Below are positions 54,069 to 63,575 of a DNA stretch of 64,000 nucleotides, in pieces (position 1 is the first letter of the stretch; each line of letters opens with the position of its first letter). Made by a program: the position numbers and the translations under genes. Origin of the DNA: Gloeobacter violaceus PCC 7421 (GTDB lineage: Bacteria > Cyanobacteriota > Cyanobacteriia > Gloeobacterales > Gloeobacteraceae); contig NC_005125.1 in the NCBI RefSeq assembly GCF_000011385.1, forward strand, positions 3,286,001 through 3,350,000. Reading direction: 5' to 3'. The notes under the pieces were generated by a model. That model saw only the letters and a program-made list of their open reading frames with translations, ran no database searches and was not told the origin of the DNA.

Positions 54069-55817
54069 ATGAGCAAGATCACTTCTGCAATCGAAAAGCG
54101 TTTTTATGCGGCCATCCAATGGAGCCTCAAACACCAGTTGAAGGCGATGGCGATTATTTTGCTGGGGGTGATCGTCCCCATCGGCACGCTCAATGTGCTG
54201 CAGTATCAATCGATGGTCCAGTACGAGCAACAGGGAACCCGAGCCCTGCAAGAGCAGATGCAGAGCCTGCTCGGCCGTATGGCGCTGAGAATTTATACCG
54301 ACACCTATCGGGGATTTCACGACACTTTTCATTCGGTAGATCGCGAACACAACGAGCTATTTAGCGGCAAACCCAGGATCGCAAGCACGCTCGTGGGTGC
54401 GATCCAGAACACCAGCAACAGCTACACGGCAAAGAAAAAAAAGCCACAGCAGGCGCTGTTTATCTTTGCAAAAGAACCCGACGGCACCTGGAAATCCTAT
54501 TTTGGCCGCAGCAACAGCGACAATCCGGCGCGGCGCGCGGCAGCGGCCCGCGCCCGAGAATACTTTTTCACCTTGCCGCCGGAGCGGCAGGACACCGGCC
54601 ATCAGTACTACTACGACGCCGAAAGCGAAATGCTGGTGCTGCTGCACACGATGTCCCCGGCCCAAATCGTCTATTCCGACACCCCCCCCCTGCGTCCGAT
54701 CAAAGCGGTCATGGGTGTCACTTTGACCAAGAAAGATTTCAAGGACGACTTCAAATACCAGACCCAGACCGGAGCGATCAGCCGCTTCGATACCACGCCC
54801 CTCGATTCGCAACTGGCCGGCACGACCTACTACTACCAGGTCAAAGACGAAAAGGGGCAGGTGCTCTACAAAGATCCCGGTTGGGATAAAAACGTCGGTT
54901 GCAACGACTTTATCCGCGCCGATTTTCGGATCACCCCTGAGCAGCGCTTTTTGACCGATTGGGAGCTTTCGGCGATCACCCGCAGCAACTTCAAGCAGGC
55001 CACCGAGCGCAGCCTCACCCAGATGTTCTGGGCGAGCGGCATCGTCGCAGTGCTGTTGGGGATGTTGCTGGTGGTCCTCTTTCGGGCCGGGCTGGTGGCG
55101 GTCAAAGTCTCCGAGTTGCAGACCGACATCGTGGCGGGGGTCTCCCACGACCTGAAGACGCCGCTGGCCGGAATCATCGCCTCCGCCCAGCTGATCGCCT
55201 CGGGACGCGCGAGCGGCGTTCAGGAAACCAAACAATTTTCCGGCTACATCCTGGCCGAAGCGCGGCGGCTCACCGCGGTGGTCGAGAAGGTACTGACGAT
55301 GGCCAAGCTCGAATCGCGCCAGTTGCTGATGAAACCTTCGCCCCTCAGTGTTGCGGAACTGATTGACCACGCCATCGGTCTGTCGCAGGCGGCCTACCCG
55401 CAGGCAATTATCGCCAAGGGTGAAGTGGCCACCGGCCAGGTCACAGGCGACGCCAACGCCCTCACTACGGTGCTGATGAATCTGATCGACAATGCCGTGC
55501 GCTACTCAGGCGACGCCCAGCCCTGGGTGCGGGTGCAGTCCTACTGGAGCGGCTTTGGTGAGAAGCGGATATTGCATCTGTTGGTCGAGGACCGGGGTGT
55601 GGGTATCCCGGCCGAGGAGCAGGCGTTTATCTTTCAGAAATTTTACCGGGTGCGCAACGGCCTGGTAAGCGATACCGAGGGGACCGGGCTGGGGCTGGCC
55701 ATCGCTTCGCAGATCGTCAATGCCCACCGCGGCCAGATACTGGTCGAAAGCCGCGTCGGTATCGGCAGCACATTCACCGTGAAGATTCCCCATGAACAAC
55801 CCCATTTTGGTCGTTGA
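54069..55817 (+). CDS. Membrane-bound sensor histidine kinase
   Basis: A 582-residue sensor. TM1 is ~residues 25-45 (AMAIILLGVIVPIGTLNVLQ) and TM2 ~320-345 (ASGIVAVLLGMLLVVLFRAG), bracketing a ~270-residue extracytoplasmic domain. The cytoplasmic part has an H-box (IVAGVSHDLKTPLAGIIAS), an N-box with DNAVRYSG, then EDRGVGIP and GTGLGLAIASQIVNAHRG. No known sensor family is seen in the periplasmic domain. It overlaps its response regulator by 26 bases. Confidence 0.93.
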   Translation: MSKITSAIEKRFYAAIQWSLKHQLKAMAIILLGVIVPIGTLNVLQYQSMVQYEQQGTRALQEQMQSLLGRMALRIYTDTYRGFHDTFHSVDREHNELFSGKPRIASTLVGAIQNTSNSYTAKKKKPQQALFIFAKEPDGTWKSYFGRSNSDNPARRAAAARAREYFFTLPPERQDTGHQYYYDAESEMLVLLHTMSPAQIVYSDTPPLRPIKAVMGVTLTKKDFKDDFKYQTQTGAISRFDTTPLDSQLAGTTYYYQVKDEKGQVLYKDPGWDKNVGCNDFIRADFRITPEQRFLTDWELSAITRSNFKQATERSLTQMFWASGIVAVLLGMLLVVLFRAGLVAVKVSELQTDIVAGVSHDLKTPLAGIIASAQLIASGRASGVQETKQFSGYILAEARRLTAVVEKVLTMAKLESRQLLMKPSPLSVAELIDHAIGLSQAAYPQAIIAKGEVATGQVTGDANALTTVLMNLIDNAVRYSGDAQPWVRVQSYWSGFGEKRILHLLVEDRGVGIPAEEQAFIFQKFYRVRNGLVSDTEGTGLGLAIASQIVNAHRGQILVESRVGIGSTFTVKIPHEQPHFGR

Positions 55818-56481
55818 GGACGACGAGACCCTGGCGCAGGTGCTGCGCAAGACCCTCGAATCGGAAGGCTACACGGTGACGCTCGCCCGCGACGGCCGCG
55901 CTGCTTTGGAGTTGGGCCGCGAGCCGGGATTGCAGCTCATCATTCTCGACTTGATGCTGCCGCGCATGAGCGGGCTGGAAGTTTGCCAACGCCTGCGCTC
56001 CGAGAACGTCGTCACACCGATCATCATGCTGACTGCCCGCGGCCTGGATACCGACAAGGTCTTCGGCCTGCGGCTCGGGGCGGACGATTACCTCAGCAAA
56101 CCTTTTAACATCGATGAATTGCTGGCCCGCATTGAGGCGGTCCTGCGCCGCACCCACCAGAGCAAACCTTCCCAACACGTGAGCGTAGGGGACCTGGAGA
56201 TCGATTTTCAGCGCCTGAGCGTCTGCAAAAACCGCCAAAAGCTCGATCTCTCCTCGCGGGAATTCCAGGTGCTCGAGTGTCTGTTTCGCAGCGCCGGACA
56301 GACGGTGGACCGCGAAAAGATTTACCAGGAAGTCTGGGGCTACGACACCGCCGTCACCAACCGCACCATCGACTTTCACATCGCCCGGCTGCGCTCCAAG
56401 CTCGAAGACAACCCCAAAGAACCGCGCTATATCCTCACGGTGCATGGCTCCGGGTACCGGTTCGTGGTGCCGGAGGTGTGA
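55792..56481 (+). CDS. OmpR/PhoB-type response regulator
   Basis: A 229-residue regulator. Receiver: ILVVEDDETLAQVLRKTLES, phospho-Asp in LIILDLMLPRMSGLEV, Lys in YLSKPFNIDELLAR. The C-terminal winged helix includes LDLSSREFQVLECLFRSAGQ and TIDFHIARLRSKLEDNPKEP with the recognition helix and YILTVHGSGYRFV. It is co-translated with the preceding kinase and should control promoters, possibly that of the two following unknown genes. Confidence 0.94.
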   Translation: MNNPILVVEDDETLAQVLRKTLESEGYTVTLARDGRAALELGREPGLQLIILDLMLPRMSGLEVCQRLRSENVVTPIIMLTARGLDTDKVFGLRLGADDYLSKPFNIDELLARIEAVLRRTHQSKPSQHVSVGDLEIDFQRLSVCKNRQKLDLSSREFQVLECLFRSAGQTVDREKIYQEVWGYDTAVTNRTIDFHIARLRSKLEDNPKEPRYILTVHGSGYRFVVPEV

Positions 56482-56565
56482 GTGCTCTCACCTCTTTCTT
56501 TTTCCCGATGACGGCACGGCCGCCGTTCCGTAGGATGCACGGGTAAGCTTCAGCGGGAGCAACCT

Positions 56566-56808
56566 ATGGCAATTGCAATCTGTGCAGCAGGTGCGGCGGC
56601 GGTCGAAATCCCGTTTCCCAAGCCGCAACCCATTCCTGGCCCGGCGGTTCCCGAGCCCGAACCGCCATCACCCGGCCCATCTTTGCCCAAACCTGGGCCT
56701 TTCCCGACACCCGCACCGTTGCCGCCGGAGCCTGTGCCCCCGGACTTGCCCACCCCCACCCCCGCTCCCGGGCGCCCCGAACCGGTGCCGGAGGAGACGC
56801 CGCTCTAA
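56566..56808 (+). CDS. Proline-rich 80-residue protein
   Basis: After MAIAICAAGAAAVEIPFPKP the protein is almost half proline, in P-x and P-x-P repeats (PSPGPSLPKPGPFPTPAPLP, PTPTPAPG) with scattered Glu and Lys. The sequence is not a known domain. Such PXP chains form extended rods and often span a periplasm or cell wall, as in TonB; no TM helix is present except a short hydrophobic start. GCGGGAGCAACCT is the ribosome-binding site. It follows the two-component system by 84 bp. Confidence 0.6.
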   Translation: MAIAICAAGAAAVEIPFPKPQPIPGPAVPEPEPPSPGPSLPKPGPFPTPAPLPPEPVPPDLPTPTPAPGRPEPVPEETPL

Positions 56809-56918
56809 ATCGCCCGACTTCCTGTCGGCGGACTTGTCCTTAGCGCTTTGAAAGCGTGGAGCGATACAGAGCACAATGAGGCTCATTTTTGCTTCCTTCT
56901 CCCTAGAGGCTGGCGTCC

Positions 56919-57635
56919 ATGGAAGCAATAGGGAGCGAAGCGATGGAAAGTCCAGAGTCTGTTGGGTTGGAAGCTGGCCACGAAGTCGAGAACGCTGTGG
57001 CGATGGAAGAGCAGCCGGGAACGATCCTGGGCTCGGAGATGGCCGGGGCTGAAGGTTTTCTGGCGGCGGGTGATGAAAATGGCTCACAGGAAGGTTTCTC
57101 GTTTATGGGCCTCGATATCGACCAAGAAAACATTGGCCAGTTCGCCGATGCGATGAGCGGTTTCGCCCTCGCCAACGCGATGATGGACCTGAGCGAGATG
57201 TTCTCGCAGGATGAGCAGGAGATCAACCCTGAAATGCTCGCCAATCCGGAAACCAACCTCAGTGAGTTGGTGGCAGGCGGCGAAATCTCCGAGGAGGACC
57301 GCGCCCAGGCTCTGCTCGATGAAGCGCGCGGACGCTTGGACAGCGACGCAGAACAGCAACAGGAGCAACAGGGGCTCTCCGGCGGCCTCGGGGATATGTT
57401 CGCGAGCATGGGGCTCGATAATCTGGCCGAGCGCTTCGGCTTTGGTGGGGAGAACGAAGCGACGAACAACAACAATGCCGAGGGCGAGCTGTTCAGCCAG
57501 GCCTCGACCGGTATGGAACTGGGCGAGGAGAACAACTTTGATCTTGCCGAGATCTTCATGCCTGGCGAAGCGGCGGAAGAAGAATCGTTCGGATTTACCT
57601 ACAATGACGAAGGCGACGATTCGGTTCTGATGTAG
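56919..57635 (+). CDS. Very acidic unknown 238-residue protein
   Basis: The protein is strongly acidic, with many Glu, Asp, Asn and Gln and few Lys/Arg. Recurrent segments are GLDIDQENIGQFADAMSGFA, ALANAMMDLSEMFSQDEQEI and DMFASMGLDNLAERFGFGGE, which look like short helix repeats separated by acidic linkers; a run of Asn follows (NNNNAEG). No family is recognised and no signal peptide is visible. It may be a binding or calcium-related protein, but this is only a guess. It lies downstream of the two-component system and proline-rich gene and is convergent with ftsH. Confidence 0.6.
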   Translation: MEAIGSEAMESPESVGLEAGHEVENAVAMEEQPGTILGSEMAGAEGFLAAGDENGSQEGFSFMGLDIDQENIGQFADAMSGFALANAMMDLSEMFSQDEQEINPEMLANPETNLSELVAGGEISEEDRAQALLDEARGRLDSDAEQQQEQQGLSGGLGDMFASMGLDNLAERFGFGGENEATNNNNAEGELFSQASTGMELGEENNFDLAEIFMPGEAAEEESFGFTYNDEGDDSVLM

Positions 57636-57642
57636 GTGGGCC

Positions 57643-59523
57643 TTAAGGGGCACTTTCCGCGCACAGTGCCGTCCGCGGCTGCGCAAGCGACACCGCCCGC
57701 TCCAACAGCGCGCGCAACTGCGGGCCCTCGAGCACCTCCTGCACCAGCAACAGCCGGGCCATCTCCTCCAAGAGCGGCCCGTTGGCCCGCAACAGGCCGA
57801 GGGCGTGGGCGTAGGCGCTTTCGAGCACAGCGCGCACTTCGCGATCGATTTGCTCGGCGACCGCTTCGCTCACAGGGCGCCGCAGCGCCGTCCCGCCCAA
57901 AAATTCCGACTGCGGTTTTTCAAAGGCGACCGGACCGAGGTCCGCACCCATGCCGTAGAGGGTGATCATCCGCTGCGCCAGATCGGTGGCCTGCTGCAAG
58001 TCGTCCGCGGCTCCGGTCGAAAGTTCGCCAAAGATAATATGCTCCGCCGCCCGGCCGCCCATCAGCACCGCCAGCCGCCCGCGCATCTCGGGCTCGCTCA
58101 TCAAGAAGCGATCCTCCTCCGGCAGTTGCAGCGTGTAGCCGAGGGCAGCCATCCCCCGGGGGACGATCGAGATTTTCTCGACCCGGCCGGTGCAGGGCAC
58201 CAGGCGGGCGACGATCGCGTGTCCGGACTCGTGGTGGGCGACCGTGGCGCGCTCCTCGTCCCCCAGCACGCGCGAGCGCTTCTCCAGGCCCGCCACCACC
58301 CGCTCGAGCGCCTCGGCCAGATCAGCCATGGTCACGGCCGCTTTGCCCTGGCGGGCCGCGAGCAACGCCGCCTCGTTGATCAAATTGGCCAGGTCCGCCC
58401 CGGCAAATCCGGCGGTCCGACCCGCCATCGCCACCAGATCGACATCGGGGGCCAGTTTCACCGGTCGGGCGTGCACCTGCAAAATGGCGAGGCGGCCGGT
58501 TTTATCGGGCCGATCCACCAGCACCCGCCGATCGAAGCGCCCCGGCCTGAGCAACGCCGGATCGAGGCTCTCCGGCCGGTTGGTGGCCGCCAGCAAGATA
58601 ACGCCGGTGTTGGGGGCAAAGCCGTCCATCTCGGCCAATAGCTGGTTGAGGGTCTGCTCGCGCTCGTCGTTGCCCCCGGCCATGGGCGAGCCGACCCGCG
58701 ACTTGCCGATGGCATCCAGTTCGTCGATGAAGATGATACACGGAGCCTGCTGCTTGGCCTGCTCGAACAGGTCGCGCACCCGCGCCGCCCCGACACCGAC
58801 GAACAGTTCGACAAATTCGGATCCCGAAATCGAAAAGAACGGCACCCCCGCCTCACCGGCGACGGCCTTGGCCAGCAGCGTCTTGCCGGTGCCGGGGGGA
58901 CCGACCAACAGCACCCCCTTGGGAATCTTGGCACCGATGCGGGTGTAGCGCTCGGGCTGCTTGAGAAACTGGACAATCTCCTGCAGTTCGCCCTTGGCCT
59001 CGTCGACGCCGGCCACATCGCCGAAGGCGACTCCGGTCGAACCCTGGGCGTAGATGCGTGCCCGCGAACGGCTCATCGTGAGTGTCTGCGGCCCCTGCGC
59101 TCCACCTCGGCCCAATAGCCACCAGAAACCCAACACCGCCAGAGGCAGCATCAACCACCCAAGCACCCCCGGCAGCCAGTCAGCACCGCGGGAAGGCGCC
59201 GCCGTATATTCGACTTTGTGTCGGCGCAGAAGCCCGGCCAGTTGCGGATCGGTGGGCAGGGGCACCGTCCGGTGGCGTTTTTTCTCGCCCGCCAGTTCGT
59301 ATTCGATGCGGTCGCCCGCCACCAGCGCGCGGGCAACCTTGCCCTGCTCGAGTTGTTCGATAAACCGGCTGTAGGGTTCGCTCGGGCCGGATGCGGACAT
59401 CAACACCGCGGGCAACACCAGCAGGTTCACCGCCACCAGCACCAGCACCAGCACGGCAATGTAGTCCCAGCCCCGTCCGGATTTGGGGGTGTTCGTCCGC
59501 TCGCCGCCGGATTGTTCGCCCAT
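57643..59523 (-). CDS. ftsH: ATP-dependent zinc metalloprotease FtsH
   Basis: A 626-residue membrane AAA+ protease. Two TM helices lie near the N-terminus ([20 protein letters not shown] and [16 protein letters not shown]) with a short periplasmic domain. The AAA domain has Walker [17 protein letters not shown], Walker [13 protein letters not shown] and second region of homology [20 protein letters not shown]. The zinc motif is [12 protein letters not shown]. It degrades membrane and some soluble proteins; in cyanobacteria FtsH paralogues remove damaged D1. Confidence 0.96.
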   Translation of the reverse strand: MGEQSGGERTNTPKSGRGWDYIAVLVLVLVAVNLLVLPAVLMSASGPSEPYSRFIEQLEQGKVARALVAGDRIEYELAGEKKRHRTVPLPTDPQLAGLLRRHKVEYTAAPSRGADWLPGVLGWLMLPLAVLGFWWLLGRGGAQGPQTLTMSRSRARIYAQGSTGVAFGDVAGVDEAKGELQEIVQFLKQPERYTRIGAKIPKGVLLVGPPGTGKTLLAKAVAGEAGVPFFSISGSEFVELFVGVGAARVRDLFEQAKQQAPCIIFIDELDAIGKSRVGSPMAGGNDEREQTLNQLLAEMDGFAPNTGVILLAATNRPESLDPALLRPGRFDRRVLVDRPDKTGRLAILQVHARPVKLAPDVDLVAMAGRTAGFAGADLANLINEAALLAARQGKAAVTMADLAEALERVVAGLEKRSRVLGDEERATVAHHESGHAIVARLVPCTGRVEKISIVPRGMAALGYTLQLPEEDRFLMSEPEMRGRLAVLMGGRAAEHIIFGELSTGAADDLQQATDLAQRMITLYGMGADLGPVAFEKPQSEFLGGTALRRPVSEAVAEQIDREVRAVLESAYAHALGLLRANGPLLEEMARLLLVQEVLEGPQLRALLERAVSLAQPRTALCAESAP

Positions 59524-59921
59524 TGCTCGGCCTCCCCACGGGCGGCCTTTGTCCCGGCGACCCGTGTTGCGCTCTTAATTCGGTTGTAGGCAGAGATGGT
59601 GAATAATTAGAGAAGAACGCGCCGCCCCTTCAACCGCTTGCGGCAGTACGGATAGAGGGCAATTGCTTGAGCGCCTGCACCTTAGCGCCCCCCAAATGCC
59701 AGATCTGGCTGGCTCGATTGCTGAAAATGAGTTTCATCGCCCGCTCCTGGCGCTGCACGAGGCGCTCGGTACGTAGATCGACGGTTCGAGCATCGGATCG
59801 GTGGTGTCGATGTTGACCTGGCCCCAGTTAGGCAAGGGATGTGTCAAGCGCCTTACACCGGTGCGGCCGTTGGCGGCGGTACAATTGGCGAGAAAATTGT
59901 ACAACCAAGGAATGATCTGCG
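59524..59921. other. 398-bp region without a convincing gene
   Basis: Only short open frames are present. A minus-strand frame at 59630-59737 could give a 35-residue peptide (MKLIFSNRASQIWHLGGAKV...), and an adjoining frame continues upstream without a good start, so decayed coding DNA is possible. No family is recognised. The right end holds an inverted repeat before the GNAT gene. Confidence 0.5.
59879..59902. promoter_or_regulatory. Inverted repeat upstream of the GNAT gene
   Basis: GTACAATT and AATTGTAC form a perfect 8-bp inverted repeat with an 8-bp spacer, ending 19 bp before the ATG at 59922. The position suits an operator for a dimeric repressor. No T-run follows, so it is not a terminator. 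The regulator is unknown; autoregulation by a nearby gene is not suggested. Confidence 0.5.
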
Positions 59922-60407
59922 ATGATCCGGCTGCGCCCCTACGAACCCGGCGACGCGCCTGCGCTCGTTGATTTATTTCGAGATACCGTTCGCCGCATCA
60001 ACGTTCGGGATTACTCGCCCGGGCAAGTGGCGGCCTGGGCACCGGAGGACATCGACTCCCGGGACTGGGCTGGGCAGTTGACCGACCGCTTTGCCGTCGT
60101 GGCGCAGATTGGCGAAGCGGTCGTCGGATTCACCGATTTCGAGAGCGACGGCCACCTCGATCGCTTCTATGTCCACGCCGACTATCAGGGCCGGGGCGTG
60201 GGCGGGGCGATGCTTGCCGCCGTCGAGGCCGAGGCGAGGCGCCTTGGCCTCGACCGGGTGTTCACCGAGGCGAGCATCACGGCGCGGCCTTTTTTCGAGC
60301 GGCGCGGCTTTCGGGTGTTGCAGGCACAGACTGTTGTCCGGCGCGGGGAGGAACTGGTCAACTATCGGATGGAGAAGCGGCTCGGGTCTATCGAATTGTC
60401 GAACTGA
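59922..60407 (+). CDS. GNAT family N-acetyltransferase
   Basis: A 161-residue GNAT. The fold starts IRLRPYEPGDAPALVDLFRD; the acetyl-CoA pyrophosphate loop is DYQGRGVGGAMLAAVEAEAR, preceded by the strand RFYVHA, and ends with ASITARPFFERRGFRVLQAQ. The substrate is unknown, although the late sequence (GFRVLQAQTVVRRGEELVNY) resembles YafP-like N-acetyltransferases. Its 3' end overlaps the 3' end of the convergent M2 peptidase gene by 20 bases. An operator-like repeat lies upstream. Confidence 0.85.
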   Translation: MIRLRPYEPGDAPALVDLFRDTVRRINVRDYSPGQVAAWAPEDIDSRDWAGQLTDRFAVVAQIGEAVVGFTDFESDGHLDRFYVHADYQGRGVGGAMLAAVEAEARRLGLDRVFTEASITARPFFERRGFRVLQAQTVVRRGEELVNYRMEKRLGSIELSN

Positions 60408-62250
60408 CCGATCCGGCGCTCTCCCAGCCGACTTTGACGCCTTTGTTTTGTTCGTCGAGCCAGGATTTGAGGGGTGCAAAGTAGTCGAGCATGGCGGTCG
60501 CGTCCATCTGTCGCTCGCCGGTCATCGCGGAGAGCACCTCCGGCCAGGGACGGCTCTGCCCGGCTTCGAGCATCAACGCAAGCTTCGCCCCCGCCGCTTT
60601 GTTGCCGTAGACCGAACAGCGGTGCAAGGGGCCGGTATAACCCGCTTCCCGGCACAGCGCCCGGTGGAACTGGAACTGCAGCACCCGCGCCAGGAAATAG
60701 CGGGTGTAGGGGGTGTTGGCCGGTACGTGGAACTTGGCGCCGGGGTCGAAGTCGGCCTCCGAGCGCGGCAGGGGGGCCGAGACGCCCTGGTAGCGCTCGC
60801 GCAGTGCCCACCAGGCTTTGTTGTAGTCTTTGGGCTGGACGGCGCCCGAGTAGACTTTCCAGCGCCATTGGTCGATGAGCAGCCCGAAGGGCAAAAAGGC
60901 AACTTTGTCGAGCGCCTGCCGCAGCAGGATGCCGGTGTCGGCTTCGGGACCGGGGATGGTGCCCATCAGTCCGACTTTGACCAGGTACTCCGGTGTCACC
61001 GAGAGGGCGATCGTGTCGCCCACCGCCTCGTGAAAGCCGTCGTTGGCGCTGTTTCGAAACAGCGGCGGCTGCTTTTTGTAGGCGCGCTGGTAGAAGTTGT
61101 GGCCCAGTTCGTGGTGGACAGTGACAAAATCCTCGCCCGTCACCTCGGTGCACATCTTGATGCGGATATCGTCGGGATTGTCGATTTCCCAGGCGCTCGC
61201 GTGGCAGACCACCTCGCGATCTTTGGGTTTGACGAGCATCGAACGTTCCCAAAAAGTTTTGGGCAGAGAATCAAATCCGAGCGAGGTGAAAAAGCGCTCG
61301 CCGTATCCGAACATGCCTCGCTCATCGACGTTTTTGGCCTTGAGCAGCTGGGTGAGGTCGTAACTGGGAACCACCCCCGCCGGGGCGACTAGCGGATAGA
61401 TATTGCCCCACTCCTGTGCCCACATGTTGCCGAGCAGGTGGGCGGGGATGGGTCGATTCGCCGGTACCAGTTTGGTGCCGTACTGCTCGCCCAACTTGGT
61501 GCGCACGTAGGCGTGCAGCGAGACGTACAGAGGCTGGACCTGCCCCCAGAGCCGCTCGACTTCAGCGGCAAAGGCGTCCGGTTCCATGTCGTAGTTGGAG
61601 CGCCACATCGCCCCGGTATCGGCAAAGCCCAGTTCGCTCGCCCCCTTGTTCGCCAACTGCACAAAGCGCTCGTAGCGGGGCCGCAGGGGCACGGCAATTT
61701 TGTGCCAGCCCTGCCAAACATCGAGCAGTTCCTGCGGATCGCGGCTGGTGGCGAGGATGCGCGAAAGCTCGTTGATCTGCAGACAAGTTTCTTTGCCGTC
61801 TGCCCCCGGCCGGCAGTAGGTGCCCCGGCCGTACTCGCTCTCCATACCGACGGTGATCTTGGTCAATTCGACCTGTGCATTGGGATCGCCCGGGGGCGGA
61901 GCCGCCAGGCTCAACTTGAGCAGTTTGAATTTGCGCGCCAGTTCCGGTGGCAGGGGCGCGTTGTCGAAACGCTTCGCAGCCATGGCCAGCCGCTGGGTGG
62001 CCGCGGCCAAATTTTTCTGGGCTTCCGCCGCCAATGCCTCGGTGTCCCCGGTGATATACGTGGCGTTGACCCAACTGGCCCGGTTGGACTGCACCCCCAG
62101 CGCCGCCAATTCGCCCTCGGCTTTTTGCATGAAGGCTTGCGCCTCGGCAATATTTTTAGTCGTGGCCACGCGCGGGGGAGGCGGCTCGGCGGCGACGGCA
62201 TGGGCACCCAGGCTCAACAACAGCCCGGCCAGGCAGAAATGGCGTTTCAC
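60388..62250 (-). CDS. M2 family zinc dipeptidyl carboxypeptidase (ACE-like)
   Basis: A 620-residue peptidase. The signal peptide is FCLAGLLLSLGAHAVA (from GTG 62250; GAGGAG lies upstream). The zinc motif is FVTVHHELGHNFYQRAYKKQ, with the third ligand in DGFHEAVGDTIALS. TWNMEPDAFAAEVERLWGQV-like and WVNATYITGDTEALAAEAQK segments match the M2 (angiotensin-converting enzyme) family, which removes C-terminal dipeptides. Bacterial members are uncommon but known. It is probably periplasmic or outer-membrane located. Upstream ATG 62283 is the alternative start. It is the last gene before the psbA terminator. Confidence 0.88.
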   Translation of the reverse strand: MKRHFCLAGLLLSLGAHAVAAEPPPPRVATTKNIAEAQAFMQKAEGELAALGVQSNRASWVNATYITGDTEALAAEAQKNLAAATQRLAMAAKRFDNAPLPPELARKFKLLKLSLAAPPPGDPNAQVELTKITVGMESEYGRGTYCRPGADGKETCLQINELSRILATSRDPQELLDVWQGWHKIAVPLRPRYERFVQLANKGASELGFADTGAMWRSNYDMEPDAFAAEVERLWGQVQPLYVSLHAYVRTKLGEQYGTKLVPANRPIPAHLLGNMWAQEWGNIYPLVAPAGVVPSYDLTQLLKAKNVDERGMFGYGERFFTSLGFDSLPKTFWERSMLVKPKDREVVCHASAWEIDNPDDIRIKMCTEVTGEDFVTVHHELGHNFYQRAYKKQPPLFRNSANDGFHEAVGDTIALSVTPEYLVKVGLMGTIPGPEADTGILLRQALDKVAFLPFGLLIDQWRWKVYSGAVQPKDYNKAWWALRERYQGVSAPLPRSEADFDPGAKFHVPANTPYTRYFLARVLQFQFHRALCREAGYTGPLHRCSVYGNKAAGAKLALMLEAGQSRPWPEVLSAMTGERQMDATAMLDYFAPLKSWLDEQNKGVKVGWESAGSVSSTIR

Positions 62251-62331
62251 AGCAGATGCTCCTCTTTTGACCGTTTCGACCATAGCATTTGGAATTACCA
62301 GAGCCAGGCTCGAAAGCTACACGGTCGTTAC

Positions 62332-62358
62332 CAAAAAAAAAGGCCCCCGAAGGGGCCT
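62332..62358 (-). terminator. Intrinsic terminator of psbA
   Basis: On the minus strand, AGGCCCC-TTCG-GGGGCCT forms a perfect 7-bp stem with a stable tetraloop, and a run of nine T follows. It lies 24 bp after the psbA stop, so psbA is transcribed alone and is insulated from the M2 peptidase gene. Confidence 0.92.
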
Positions 62359-62382
62359 GCATTCACAGATCGAGAGAGAAAG

Positions 62383-63465
62383 TTAGCCGTTGAGGTCGGC
62401 GTTGCCCACCGCCACCGGAGCCGACTCCGTTCCAGCCAAATCCAAGGGGAAGTTGTGAGCATTGCGCTCGTGCATCACTTCCATTCCCAAATTCGCTCGG
62501 TTGACGATGTCCGCCCACGTGTATATCGCACGACCCTGAGAATCCACGATGCTGCTGTTGAAGTTGAAGCCGTTCAGGTTGAACGCCATCACACTGATGC
62601 CCAGCGCCGTGAACCAAATCCCAATCACCGGCCACGCTGCCAAGAAAAAGTGCAAACTGCGGCTGTTGTTGAAGCTGGCGTACTGGAAAATCAAACGGCC
62701 AAAGTAACCATGCGCCGCAATGATGTTGTACGTCTCCTCTTCCTGGCCAAACTTGTATCCGTAGTTCTGGGACTCTTCCATCGACGTCTCACGAATCAAT
62801 GAAGAAGTCACCAGCGAACCGTGCATCGCACTGAACAGCGAACCGCCGAACACACCCGCCACCCCCAGCATGTGGAAGGGATGGTTCAGAATGTTGTGCT
62901 CCGCCTGAAAAACAAACATGAAGTTGAACGTGCCCGAAATACCCAACGGCATACCGTCACTGAAGCTGCCCTGGCCAATCGGGTAAATCAAGAAGACCGC
63001 CGCCGCCGCCGCCACAGGAGCACTGTAGGCGATGCAGATCCACGGACGCAGGCCCAAACGGTAGCTGAGCTCCCACTCGCGGCCCAGGTAGCAAAACACC
63101 CCAATGAGAAAATGGAAGACCACCAGCTGGTAGGGGCCGCCGTTGTAGAGCCACTCGTCCATCGAAGCCGCTTCCCAAATTGGGTAGAAGTGCAGGCCGA
63201 TGGCGTTGGAAGACGGGATCACCGCCCCGGTGATGATGTTGTTGCCGTACAGCAGCGAACCGGAAATCGGCTCGCGGATGCCGTCCATGTCCACCGGCGG
63301 GGCGGCGACAAAAGCGACGACGAAGCAAATCGTCGCAGAAAGCAGGGTGGGGATCATCAGGACGCCGAACCAACCAACGTAGAAGCGGTTGTTGGTGGAG
63401 GTCACCCAATCGGCGAAGCGGTCCCACAGCCCTTGTGAAGAACGACGCTCGAGTGTTGCAGTCAT
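62383..63465 (-). CDS. psbA: Photosystem II D1 protein
   Basis: A 360-residue D1 with five helices. It contains the plastoquinone and manganese-cluster regions ([20 protein letters not shown]) and the C-terminal [14 protein letters not shown], whose His332, Glu333, His337, Asp342 and Ala344 bind the Mn4CaO5 cluster. The 16 residues after Ala344 ([16 protein letters not shown]) are cut off by the Ctp protease; a Ctp gene is in this window. Position 130 is Glu ([10 protein letters not shown]), the variant linked to high-light D1 forms. It is a stand-alone gene with its own terminator. Confidence 0.98.
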   Translation of the reverse strand: MTATLERRSSQGLWDRFADWVTSTNNRFYVGWFGVLMIPTLLSATICFVVAFVAAPPVDMDGIREPISGSLLYGNNIITGAVIPSSNAIGLHFYPIWEAASMDEWLYNGGPYQLVVFHFLIGVFCYLGREWELSYRLGLRPWICIAYSAPVAAAAAVFLIYPIGQGSFSDGMPLGISGTFNFMFVFQAEHNILNHPFHMLGVAGVFGGSLFSAMHGSLVTSSLIRETSMEESQNYGYKFGQEEETYNIIAAHGYFGRLIFQYASFNNSRSLHFFLAAWPVIGIWFTALGISVMAFNLNGFNFNSSIVDSQGRAIYTWADIVNRANLGMEVMHERNAHNFPLDLAGTESAPVAVGNADLNG

Positions 63466-63519
63466 GATTGGAAAAATCCGGTAAAGGAACTGTCTATGTA
63501 AAAGAATGTAACAAACATT

Positions 63520-63545
63520 AAGAAGGGCGGCACAGGCCGCCCTTC
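63520..63545 (-). terminator. Intrinsic terminator downstream of acyl-ACP reductase
   Basis: AGAAGGGCGGC-CTGT-GCCGCCCTTCT is an 11-bp perfect inverted repeat with a four-base loop. On the minus strand it is followed by a weak T-rich stretch (TTAATGTTTGTT). It lies 30 bp after the acyl-ACP reductase stop and before the psbA promoter region, so it should separate the two genes. Confidence 0.8.
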
Positions 63546-63575
63546 TATGTTTCTGATGTGGGCGATGAGCTTTGC

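Noticed and set aside
56814-56828. Hairpin CCGAC-TTCCT-GTCGG after the proline-rich gene
   Set aside because: Short stem and no T-run on either strand; not called a terminator.
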